Assembly: GCA_963920665.1 (NCBI GenBank)
Contig: OY987267.1
Span: 21,576,001-21,640,000 of the forward strand
Source of the DNA: Straminergon stramineum
Taxonomy: Eukaryota > Streptophyta > Bryopsida > Hypnales > Calliergonaceae
Direction of reading: 5' to 3'
DNA length: 64,000 nucleotides
In this document: positions 46,222-56,539 of the stretch, piece by piece
How positions within the stretch are numbered: position 1 is the first letter of the stretch
Layout of the letters: each line of letters opens with the position of its first letter
Notes under the pieces: generated by a model
Databases searched by the model: none
Told to the model about the DNA's origin: nothing
The model's input: only the letters and a program-made list of their open reading frames with translations
Position numbers and translations under genes: made by a program

Positions 46222-47622
46222 TCACTCTGAACTGATCTCCTCATGGAACAAAATGTCCCATCGCAGTTCATACGTAGACACATTCCAGTGTTCATCATGC
46301 GTGAGTAGGATGCAAGCACCCATTGAAAGGCTACGCCAATCACTTGCAGATGAGTCGTAAAGTCCAATATGCTGACGCTGTTTCTCACCGTATCCACAAT
46401 TATCAGCGAAAAATATCGAATCCGCTGCGAGCATAGAGATGTTGAATCTATCAGTAACCAGTTTCTGTTCAAAATGCTCGACATGCCCACAGTCGGATCA
46501 TATGATAGTTTCTAGGCTAAACAAGCTTCGATCACTCGGCCCCTGGTGATAGAGCACAAAAAGGCGCTCTTTGAACATTGCGGATCTTCTTGCAGCAGCA
46601 CCTTTAAGAGAAGAGCGGTAAACGAGGTCAAACAGCATTTTCGTTCTGCGATCAAAATCACACTGATCACCACCCGCACTGCAGGTCATCATCAGTCTGC
46701 TGCACCCATCCCCGTAAGATAGACTAGACTCCTCGCACTTCCATTCACCTGTTCTGCAATCGAAGCAGTATGCAGCATACTCTTTTGTGCTATAGTTATA
46801 AAACATCACAATCACTTGGTAGCATATTGTATCCTCGTTTATCACAAGCTGCACAATGGCGGGGTCCTCATTCGTCGTCTTGTTTACAAAAGATATGCAA
46901 GGCAAGGCTTTCCACTCATCGTTTGTCGGATTACCAACCAGAATAGGAACAGTCGAAAATTTCTGCCGAGGAATGAAACAAAGTAGCCCTCTATCAGATT
47001 CTTTCCATGGGATACCATACCCTTTGGTGTCATTAACCCTGCACAAACCAAATGGTCGCACAAATGGGAAGGGTCTGGTAAAACCAAATGCTCGGAAAGT
47101 CCGATCGTTAAATCTGACTTCATAAACAACTTCGTCAAGTATTTCACCGGCCTCACACCGCCCCACATGTTCGAAAAGCTTTGGATACCTCTCGGAGAAA
47201 ACTTTCCTGAAATTGTGAGATTTTGACATATTGGACCACTGCATGGAGAGCACACAAAGGTCAATGATCTTGACGATGGATAGTCTTGCAAAAACAAGCT
47301 CTAATAAATCGCGCGGTAACGTGCTCCACAAGAACGGATCCATCCACTCCAGATGGTGTTCACATGAATCTCGGCATGTCACTGCACTTTCCACCGTCTC
47401 TGTGCTTGAATGTACGCCGGAGATCCACGCCGCCTCAATTTCGCCTGACGGCAGTATCCCAGACGCCTGGTTCGTAACTATGGCATCTTGTAAGGAGGCA
47501 TGTTGATTGTTCGCTGCGACGGACTCAGACTTCTGAATCACCTGCAGCAGCATGTGGATCCTTTGCAAAGCATCGCTCTTCTTCTTCTTCTTTGTCGTGC
47601 CTTTCAGAGATGTAGAGGCCAT
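46222..47622 (-). pseudogene. F-box protein gene with one in-frame TGA
   Basis: The ATG at 47622-47620 starts a 374-codon ORF. An upstream in-frame TTG at 47760 has no support as a start. Residues 1-93 form a variable, Lys- and Ser-rich leader. An F-box follows at about 94-140: MDPFLWSTLPRDLLELVFAR with LSIVKIIDLCVLSMQWSNM. The C-terminal half has the beta-rich Trp/Tyr/Gly pattern of kelch-like or FBA-type substrate domains. F-box proteins link substrates to SKP1 in SCF ubiquitin ligases. A TGA at 46500-46498 ends the ORF, but the same frame stays open for 92 more codons to a TGA at 46224-46222, and that part reads like the expected domain end (IGLYDSSASDWRSLSMGACI). The TGA is one transition from CGA. 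The copy is therefore either a young pseudogene or a slightly shortened functional protein. Confidence 0.8.
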
Positions 47623-49140
47623 TACTCCAAACCGACTTGCAATCAAAGTGGCTAAATCACGGACTATGCCTGTGAACACCTGAGCACTTGGCAGGCTCCA
47701 ACTTGCTACTTTATAAACTGCAAAAGTCACGACAAGGCATTGTCTCAGCAAGAGCCCCAAGCAATGGAAAAGTCGGAAAAAAATTCACAGCTACAAGGTC
47801 GGACTAAAGAAATTTGCAATTAAACACAGCAAGCAATTAAAGAAGGTAATAATGACTAACTGGACTGAATATTCGTTACCTCGGCGTAAGGAGAGTCCAC
47901 ATTTCACTCGCCTATTGAGTTCCAACTCGAAAGGCCAACGTTAATTTCACGGCCTAGCGCATCATGATCGTCTTAGTCCTCGACCAACATCCAACCCTAG
48001 TCGATCCCATTATTCTGAGCTCCAGCTCAATAGACCAGCCTCAATTTCATGGCCAAACTCTGCATCCAGCAATATTCGACCCAAATGACGAAAACCCTGC
48101 AACGAACAAGAATTCTGTTATTACCCACAATCTTAATGAATGTCTAAAGTCCATTCAATCATCACCAAACCTCACTGCCCCTAAATCAATCCTCATACAT
48201 TTCAGTCTTCAGAATTCCAACTCAATAGGCCAGCCTCAATTCCCCAACAACTATCCAACCCCAATACGAAAACCCCAAGCAACAAACAAGAACGTCGTTA
48301 TCTCCGCCAAGCTTTACGAATGTCGACAGTCCATTCATGTTAATCGAATCGTTTCCAAAACTCTCTGCACCTCGAAGCGGTTCGAAAGACGCTCCTCTAG
48401 TCGGACAAACTAAAACCTAAGATGCAATCCCATCTAACCCTAAACCCTATGCTAATCCTAAAAAAACCCGGAGGTCATCAAACTACACGAGATCGTGTGT
48501 ACTCTAAAATTACATGAAATCTAAGAAGCTCTTGCTTTTGTTCTTCTCCGACTTTTCTAAGCTAATCGCGGCAATAGGACCGGGATTCATCATATGGAAT
48601 GACAGCAGCAGCGCATCATCCCAAATGCATGAATCCAAGCTGAGATTCACGGACAACTTTCAAGAACACAAGCTCAGTTCCACTATGTACTTAAAACCAG
48701 GAAAAAAAGGTGAGCATCAATCGATCAACACTATCCCGAATTTCCCACCACAAACTCGTTTCAAATTAGGGTTGAGTACGAACTGCGAAGTAATCACCGA
48801 CTCTTCTATTAAGAATTTGTTCCCTTCCATACTACTCAAACTACAACAATTCCCTTCTGAATCAAAACAATCAATTGCAATTACATAACCTTATCTCCGA
48901 CAAAACCATTCTACAAAATAACATTCACGAGCTCAGAACTCACTAGGATAGTGCAAATTCTTTCATCGAAAACATTAACAAAAAAAGTGTAACACGCAAG
49001 AGAGGTGTATACCTTGCTTCAATTCCGCCCAATTGTTCAATCGGCTACGAAGCTGCGAGCGTGCATTGGGATGCGCTCCTAGAATAGCAAATCTGCGATG
49101 GCAGACTGCTGCGTGAGAATTGCAACACAGCTAAAATAGA
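47623..49140 (-). promoter_or_regulatory. Upstream region of the F-box gene, with a possible 5' UTR intron and TATA box
   Basis: On the minus strand, acttttgcag ends near 47716 as a plausible 3' splice site, and gaagcaag|gtatac near 49012 is a plausible 5' splice site, which would define an intron of about 1.3 kb in the 5' UTR. A GGTATATT box at about 49178-49171 would place the transcript start near 49140. These are inferences without transcript data. The plus-strand ORFs at 47964-48413 and 48514-48888 lie inside this interval; I do not recognise them and consider them chance ORFs. Confidence 0.25.
47920..48345. repeat. Imperfect tandem repeat upstream of the F-box gene
   Basis: The phrase ccaactcaataggccagcctcaatt and variants start near 47922, 48022 and 48216, and a gtccattca block recurs near 48149 and 48330. 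The spacing suggests a unit of about 195 bp, repeated about twice, plus a shorter partial unit. Confidence 0.6.
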
Positions 49141-49228
49141 GACTCTTCCTGGCAAAATGGGCTTCCTTGAATATACCGCGCACATAGGCTACGTTCTATC
49201 GAGTTATACGGAGAACCGTAGGATTCTA

Positions 49229-49477
49229 CACTAAATAGTGAAATTAGGTTGCCCCACACTAATTTCTTGACATTTGACACTAAATAAATATTTACAATTT
49301 TCGTACAAGAATGCACTACTTTTGAATTAAGTATTGTTGTAATTGGGACTCATGAACTTCTAAGTGTACAAATGAAAATATTTGTACAAGTATTTGTTGA
49401 CTTTTATGACTTGTAAAGTAACTTCCTTGGGGTAAGGCAACCTAATTGTTAAGGCAACCTAATTTCACTATTTAGTG
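49229..49477. mobile_element. Intact TA-flanked MITE (249 bp)
   Basis: The ends CACTAAATAGTGAAATTAGG are perfectly inverted, and the perfect match runs 28 bp when the flanking CTA/TAG is counted. TA lies on both sides (49227-49228, 49478-49479). It serves as the empty-site reference for the nested copy at 18021-18972. It sits just upstream of the inferred F-box promoter. Confidence 0.85.
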
Positions 49478-49773
49478 TAGAGCACTATGAGTTTACCGAC
49501 CACCTTTTTCACTGTTGTCGCACAGTAATGAGGGTCATAGAATTCACGATAGTAAAGGACGGACTAATGACTGTGGAAATCATCTCTTTTGGAACCATGT
49601 TACATCATACGGAGTATATTTTAAAAACACCAAAAATATTCATTGGAGGTCAAACTACTATGCAAGATCTCTCCTTTTTCCATAAAATTCCAAGGTTAAA
49701 CAATTGCACTTCTGGCCTACTTAGGAAAATTCTTTGTCATCCATTGGACAAAAAATGTCCTCGGCATTGTTTA

Positions 49774-49890
49774 AGGTTTAACTTAGTTGAGACTTAGGAA
49801 GTATGTGTTTATTTAGATGTGTTATAATAATAGATTTGACTAATCTAAATGGAGCACATACTTCCTAAGTCCCAACTATTTGTTAAACAA
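49774..49890. repeat. Foldback hairpin, about 46-bp arms
   Basis: gacttaggaagtatgtg at 49791-49807 is perfectly complementary to 49855-49871. Pairing extends outward through agttg and gtttaac and inward through atttagat. No coding capacity. It could be a MITE or a hairpin transcript precursor. Confidence 0.7.
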
Positions 49891-49924
49891 ATAATTGAAA
49901 ATCCAAGTAGGTTCCTACAAAGTT

Positions 49925-50612
49925 AATTTTTGTCAGATGTTTACAAAATTCTGACGCAAAGTGAGAACATATATGTGTCCTCTTAGTGGGAATATAATTT
50001 TTTTCCAATCAAGTGCTTGAATCAAAAGTTATGTTGCCCTAAATTTTTTCAGTCTAGTTAATTTGGGCATCTTTGGGGCACCTTTTGCTAAAACCCTCAT
50101 TGACTTTTGAAATTTGACATATATGTAACTAGACTATTAACATATATGGCATACAATTGTCCAAAAAAATTTAGCTCTCAAATCACATTCAAGAGGAGTC
50201 AAACTTTGTTAGCTATGTTGGGGAAATTTTGTGAAAAAATAATTTTTTTCTAACTTCAATTCTTATTATCTTGTAATTGGTGAAGCCAAATTTCTTGAAA
50301 TTTTTCCACATAGTCCAAATGTTTGTCTCTAACTTTTCGTTGTTGGATTTCAAATAAAAAAATTCCTCTTTGCACAAGAAATCATCAAAAAATGACTTTT
50401 GTATTAATGATTCACTAAACCTCCTTGCATTACAAATTGATCTAGGGTAAGTCAAAGTCCATATTTTCTTGTAAAATATTTCCTCACATTGCCTTACTTG
50501 TTTAATGCACTTTGGTGAGATTGGAATTAAAAAAAAAGTGGTTTTGGACAAAGTGTCTAGAATTGGCAATTTTGGACTTTTCTTCATCCAAAACACCTTC
50601 TAGCCTTTAGTG
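49925..50612 (-). mobile_element. Decayed TTAA-type element related to 22097-22663
   Basis: Read on the minus strand it starts ttgaaccactaaaggc, a decayed TTAACCCCTAAAGG end, and contains aatttagggcaacataactt followed by ttgattcaagcactt, which matches the family E interior. The far end near 49922 is uncertain. It adjoins the 3' end of the piggyBac-type transposase relic and may instead be part of the same original element. Confidence 0.45.
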
Positions 50613-50689
50613 GTTCAAAGGAACTTTGTCTATCAAGAATTCTAGAAAGATTATGAAAAACCTTCTCAAATCATAAAAAATTTTAAGGA

Positions 50690-52030
50690 ATTTTTTTTAT
50701 ATACATATATTTGAAAAGTTGCATGCAAATGGTGTTTGATAGATTGGTAACAAGATCAAAATTAGTGGTGATTTTCTCCCCATTATTCCTTATGGCCTTG
50801 CAACAATCACTCATCTCACTCCACAACCACCTCATTTTATTCACTTTGTCATATCTTGATGATGCACAATCTATACATATAAAAGATGGATTGGTAATGT
50901 GAAGGCACTTTGATAGAAGCAAAAAACGGTTCCATGATAGAAGTTGGGATATTATGTGGTAATGAAGAAATGGTTATGACCTTTGCCAATACATACGTAC
51001 ATTGAAAAATGGTTTCTTCAAGCCCATGCATAGAGATATTGCAAAGAATGCCTTCAATTTGGCCATGTCCATTGATCTCCACCCAATGCCACCACGTGTG
51101 TATGTCTCATAATCATCATTGCATGTGAGATTTACAATCCCATGCTTTATCCTCTTCAATTTCTCACTTGCATATCTATTTGTTTCTAAACATATACATC
51201 TCAATGTTTGAATAGACAAAAATTGACCAAGTAATTGAAGAAGAGAAGGGGCCTAGCCCCATTGTTGAATGAAGTCATGGAATGACCACTAAATACTTTC
51301 ACATAGAGGTGGAAATTCATAAACCTTTGAATCCAAGTGACAGGGCTTAGCTTGCTCTTATTTCCTCTACCAAAGTCACTTCCGCTATTGGCTTGAACTT
51401 TCCTTGGCCACATTGGGCACCTCAGCCACCTCTAATTGTATACCTACTTCTATCCCTTCTACCATGCCCTAACAATGTTGCTACCACAAAGGGTTTGCTA
51501 GTCACCACTGCTACCACTTGTCAAGTATTTCCGGTCATTGTCTTTCTTCCTTAATGCTTGTGATGTTGGATTTTTAGTCCAAAAACTCCAACATTGTTTG
51601 CAAATCAACGTTGTGTCCGACTATTTCATCTTCGATGGTCACTTCTTCCCTTGCCACAACTTTGGTTTGTGGTCTTTTGCATGATTATGGTAAGGGTTTG
51701 TAGGGAAAGAAGGTTGATTTTGGAGCGGGGAGACACGACATTTGTAGTGACTTCCCCTAAGGCACGCTTGTCTTTGTCCTCATCTCCTTTCTCTTGTTGT
51801 TGGTACGTAGAGTCCTTGTCTTGGTCTTATTGATCATCTGACTGTTTACTTCTATAGTAGAAGTATTTTTGGTCTCCTTCATAGTCATCACTTCCCTCAT
51901 CGTTGTTACAAGAAGAATCTCCAAATCCCTCAAAGTTTGTGTTGTTGCTCTCAACATCACAACTGTGTTGCTTGTCGCACAATGTTTGGTGTGCATAGAT
52001 TTTTTTAGAGTAACTATTGTTTTATTTTCC
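50690..52030 (-). pseudogene. piggyBac-type transposase relic (DDE_Tnp_1_7), truncated
   Basis: Between 51240 and 50700 one minus-strand frame reads, in order, ICLETNRYA (about 51195-51169), RGGIGWRSMDM, LKAFFAISLCMGLKK (51057-51013), a YW at about 50991-50986, WNRFLLLSKCLHITN, and RYDKVNKMRWL with a following CKAIRNNGEKITT. This order (FF...ETNRYA, W..., LKAF...MG, YW, RF..I.R.LH, YDK..K.R.L) is the N-terminal part of the piggyBac transposase domain. In-frame stops lie at 51291, 51255 and 50976. The frame ends about where the first catalytic Asp-Glu should appear, and the rest of the catalytic domain is missing. Upstream, about 51920-51820, an acid-rich stretch (DSSCNNDEGSDDYEGDQ) in another frame fits the usual acidic N-terminus. 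I rely on family pattern memory; a profile search would settle it. Confidence 0.72.
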
Positions 52031-53589
52031 AAGACAATGAAGTTAGTACATTTCTTCTTTCATGACCTTGTAAAGGAAGGAGTAAGTGGCAAGCCCTAGA
52101 GTACTAAAGCCGTAGTGCTCCTTATTGTCCTCATCCTTATCCCATTTGTTCTAGCTTTAAAGGCAAAAGTTAGGAATCCGTTGTGGCATCGAATATGTCG
52201 TCAAGGGCATCTCTTGTTGATCAAGCTCTAGCTCTCCCTCCTGACATTGAAGAGAATGGAGGCACCTTCTTGAGGAGTACATAAAAAAAACATCTATTTG
52301 GAAGGATTCTGTTAGGAAAAGGCTACATTGTCTTTGTCTACATTGCCAATATGCTTGACCCCACATTTGCAACCTGCTTACAATTCTATAGTTGTTGCAT
52401 TAAGGAGTCAAGTAACCCAAACCCCAACTTCCCATATCTAAACTAAGAATTTTATTGGAAAAACTAGTCCATGGCAAACTTGTATTTATATTAGTATTGT
52501 CCTTGTGTTAGTGTTGTTGTCATGTTGTCCCATTGATGTTGAGTTCATCCCCCAGTCAATGTTGAGCTTGTCTTGCATCCTTTGTCTTACATGTTGGTTG
52601 TTCCTTCGGGGTGGCATTGGAAACTTGCCTTGTAGTGTTGGTGATGTTGAAAGTAGAATTTGAGAAGACCACTATTTAGACGTGCTTGTATATTTTGGCC
52701 CCAAACTCTTGTCTATCTCCAACAAGTTGTCATGATGGACCCCAATCAAGAATCACACTTGCATTACAACAATACAATTGTCAATATTTTCTATTGTATG
52801 GTTGTTGAAGCAATACCTTTTTTTGCTAAGCCTTAGTCTAGAAGCAAAGAAGTCTTTGTTCATATATGCAAGTAGAAGTTGGACTTGAGCCTCTGAGGCA
52901 CTATGGTCATTGCATGCCCATTGTTGTATGATTTGTGCTATTTGAGCTATAGAAGGAGTAGTTGGCACCAACAAAAGAGAAAAATATGAAACTATATTGA
53001 GTGCTTGAGGCTTTAAAATGTAGTATTTCAGTTTGATTTGAACTAGTTGCTTTCATTATAATGTAGGGTAGATAATGGAGAACTAGCATTTTGTTTTAGA
53101 CTTGTATTTTAGAATCAATGCATGGGATTAGATTCTATTGCCAAAGCACTTTAGTTTTGCTTGTTGCTTGTTTTTGCAATATTAGCCTATTAAAGCACCT
53201 AAATTTGGTTTGTTCTCAATTTTTTGGGCACTTTCTAGTGTCCTCTAGTTATACAAAGGGTCTTAGAGTTTACTATCACTTAATAGAAGTTGTTTAACTG
53301 AACATAGATGCCAATTGCTACCTCTTGCTAGTTGCTACTATCCTCTTTGCTAATTTTAGTACCTCTCTATGTCTACTTTACGCTCTCTATATTCACTATT
53401 TTTAAGTTCTATGTAATTTCAGTTTTTGATAGATCTAGTGACTTTGGGGTTGATATTGAATTGGAATAAATTATGTAGTTATAAGCAATCTCAATATCCT
53501 TTAGGTTGTCCTTTTTAGACAAATCAATTTCAAATCGAAAGTGGATGGAGGAGGGGAATGGCTACAAACTTTAGGGATCATTGTTTGGA
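52031..53589. other. Intergenic DNA, nothing recognised
   Basis: Short minus-strand ORFs at 52157-52372 and 52753-53089 are unrecognised. The N-terminal end or 5' terminus of the piggyBac relic may lie here, but no TTAACCC end was found. Confidence 0.35.
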
Positions 53590-54770
53590 TTGTCTCTTGT
53601 GGGCGCTTAATTCCCACCTTTGGAATTAAGCGAACACAACCGGGTTCTTGTATTGTCAAGTTGTTCTATGAGAGTCTACTTCAAATCCAAAAAATGCATT
53701 TCAAGGAATGGATCTTTAGTATGTAAGTTCTACTTTGAATTCCCTATTTGAAAACTTAATCCACTTCAAACAAATTAATAACAACTTTGGCCTCAAGATT
53801 TATCTCCCAAGTTAGGCCTACAAAGGATCAATCAATCAAAAGAACAAAGTAGGTCAAATTGTATGTCTTCAAATACCCTTTTCAAAATGATAAAGAACTC
53901 TTAAATCTATCTATCTTACCATGAAATAATTGCCGATGAAGTTTGGTTTCTAATCTAATGGTTGAAACTTCATTCATCATTTACTTCTAGGTCAATTGTC
54001 AAAATCTACTTTTAGTTTTTGGTTTATTTTCTATTTCTTGTCTTCTTCCTAAGTTTTGAATTTTACTTGGTTTGGTCAACTCTAGTTGACTTTCATCCAA
54101 ATCCTCCCTCATGTTGGTCAGTTATTTATCCTACTCTAACTTCTTTGATATTAATCTATTTCCTAAGGCTAAACAAGTTTTGGAACCCTAAAATTATTCT
54201 CTAAAAGATTCTAAATCTAACTTGTTCCTAAGATTCCTTCAAAAGATTCTTTTTAATCCCTATTGTTCTTACTACGTCTTTAACTTTCATCCTACTTGCT
54301 ATTTTAGGATTTAATAAATTCGAAAGTAAAAGTCACTTAAAGTTACCTTTCGAAAGGGCCTAAACACTTATACTTTTGACTTTTCTAATAAAAATTACTC
54401 ACGGATGAAGTTTGACTTATAAACGGTTCATCAAACTTCATCCATCAATTTTTTTTACCTTTTACTTTCAAATTGACTTTTTCTTCTATTTTTAACTTTC
54501 AAATCTACTATAGATTCTAAGATTCCTTCCTTGATTCTTTAGGATGAGTTCCTATCTTTTCATCCAATTTCTAAACTACTTTTCATTCAAGCATAACTTT
54601 TAGAGTTTTTGTCTACTTTTAATGTTTAATGACTTTTTGGAAAGCTAATGACTTTGTCTAACTACTATAAAACTCAAAACCTACTTTTCTATTAGTCCTA
54701 ATGGTCTGAATCTAGCTTTTAATCTCTAACTCTCATGTCTTGCACTAATCTAATTCGTTTTGGGTAAAAA
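53590..54770 (+). repeat. Long dispersed repeat, copy 2
   Basis: Related to 27445-28560. It starts with cccacctttggaattaagcg and cgggttctt and contains cggatgaagtttgactt followed by atcaaacttcatccatc near 54393-54440. It is non-coding. Confidence 0.5.
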
Positions 54771-56063
54771 CAATCAAAGACAAGTATTCTAAGAACTTAC
54801 CTTGAGATCCACAATGTCCAAGTTCTCATTGTCGTGCATTGCAATGGCGTCCTCATGGTGTGCTCCTTCCAATTCCATTTTTGTATCGCTTGTCGTGATA
54901 TTTGATGAAGTGAGTCACTCGTTGGAAGAGGTTAAAGACTCTTTCTACTTGTCCCAACTCTTTTCTTTTTCTTTTCTTTCTTTCTAACCTTCCCCTTTTC
55001 TTTCTAAACAAAATCCTATCAACTCTAATCTCTAAATTCTTTGCTAATTTATCAAGAAGTAAACAAATGCTTAAAGACAAATGGATTTGACTTCTACTAA
55101 CTACTAACTAATTCTTAGGATCTAAATAGTCAACTATTCTCTTTCTTTGTCTTTTTCTTCTTGTCTTCTATCTAACTTCCAAACCACGGTTAGTGCACCA
55201 ACATTTCCTAATGGATGGTTGACAATCAACAACAACTCCTAGTCTTCTTCTACTACTCCAAATACCACACTTCTATGAGGCCAAGTTCATTTGTCAACCA
55301 AATTTTGGATTCTAGTGTTTGAGATCAAGCTCCCAAAACTTTCAATTTGAATTTTTGTGATGTGAGGTGTAGCTTCTAGATGGCCTAGATGCATATGGCT
55401 CCTAATACAAGGGTTGACTTATGAATTTAATTGGTATGATTCATTGTTGACTCACTCACCACTCCCTGGATTACTCACTCTCTTGTCACTCACATTCCCT
55501 AGTCATCACTCCCTTTCTCAGGTCACTCACACTTAAATTTACTAACATTCTTTCTAAACTATATTTTTGAGTTTTTTGGGAAACTCTCACCTTGTGTGGT
55601 AGATTTTTATTCCTTCCCCTCTTTGGCTTCAGATTTGAAATTTTAGTAGAAATTCTAAGTTCTCTCAAGCAACAAACATAGGTAGAAAATCTGAATTTTT
55701 CTTAAAAACAATGAAATTTGGGACCCAATGGGTATCCTCCCAATTGAATTTTGTTTCAAAGAAATTAATGTATGAGAACTGGATGGGTAGTTAGATCAAT
55801 CAAGCAACATCCCTGACTAGTCCAACGACCTCCCTAACTAGTCTAGCGACTGACAGTGTCGTAATGTAAATATATACATTGTATAAAATGTGTATTTATT
55901 TTGTATTTTGAATAGATTCTATGATTTGGAGGACAAATTTACTGGTGACGATTCTAGTGGTTTCAACGTGACGTTTATTGTGTATGGAGTTGTTTAAAAG
56001 ATGAAAGCCCTGGACAAGTTTCACCAGTTTGGGGAATTCTTTTAAGTTTTATAGAATTTGTGA
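54771..56063. other. Intergenic DNA, nothing recognised
   Basis: Low-complexity CT-rich stretches near 54960-55010 and repeated cactcac words near 55450-55530. No supported gene. Confidence 0.35.
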
Positions 56064-56537
56064 GTGAGTTTGAAGTTTGATTCTAGATTGTTGAACTGGA
56101 AGGTTTTTATGGAGTCGCAAGACCCAGAGTCTCAAACAAAGGTTGAGCTAGAGTTTTTCTTGTCACAATTGTCAATTCAACCATCTCAACTAGAATTTTC
56201 TTCACCATTGCGAACCTATTTGCAAGATGAAGTTGGACCTTCTTGTCCATTGAAGAAACCTCAGGTAGAGCAACGTTGGCATGGAAATCTTCAAAGAGAT
56301 GCCCATGCTTTGATGATTCTACATCAAGTTGGATGTGTTGAACCAAGCACTAAAGATGTGACATTTGAAGCAATTTATGAGGGCTTGAACATTGACCAAT
56401 ACTATTGTATGGCTAGGCCAGTTTAGGGAAGTCCTAGCCACCAACGTTTGTTGAAAGGGTCAGTTAATCCTTTAACAAAGGCTGAACATGCAGATTACGT
56501 TGCAAACACAGTCAAGCGCATCCTCAAATTCTTGTAA
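56064..56537 (+). pseudogene. Unidentified coding remnant with one in-frame TAG
   Basis: A frame of about 157 codons has protein-like composition throughout, for example QRWHGNLQRDAHALMILHQV and later a KGSVNPLTKAEHADYVANTV stretch. A TAG at 56424-56426 interrupts it before a TAA at 56535-56537. No good ATG opens it, so it may be an internal exon or a fragment. I do not recognise the family; it could be a captured gene piece or a transposon protein. Confidence 0.4.
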
Positions 56538-56539
56538 AT

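Noticed and set aside
47623..47760. N-terminal extension of the F-box ORF to 47760
   Set aside because: It begins with TTG, there is no upstream ATG in frame, and a plausible 3' splice site lies inside this stretch.
47964..48413. 149-codon plus-strand ORF
   Set aside because: It lies over an imperfect tandem repeat in the leader region of the F-box gene, has no recognisable domain and is most likely a chance ORF.
48514..48888. 124-codon plus-strand ORF
   Set aside because: The composition is low-information, no family is recognised, and it overlaps the inferred leader intron of the opposite-strand gene.
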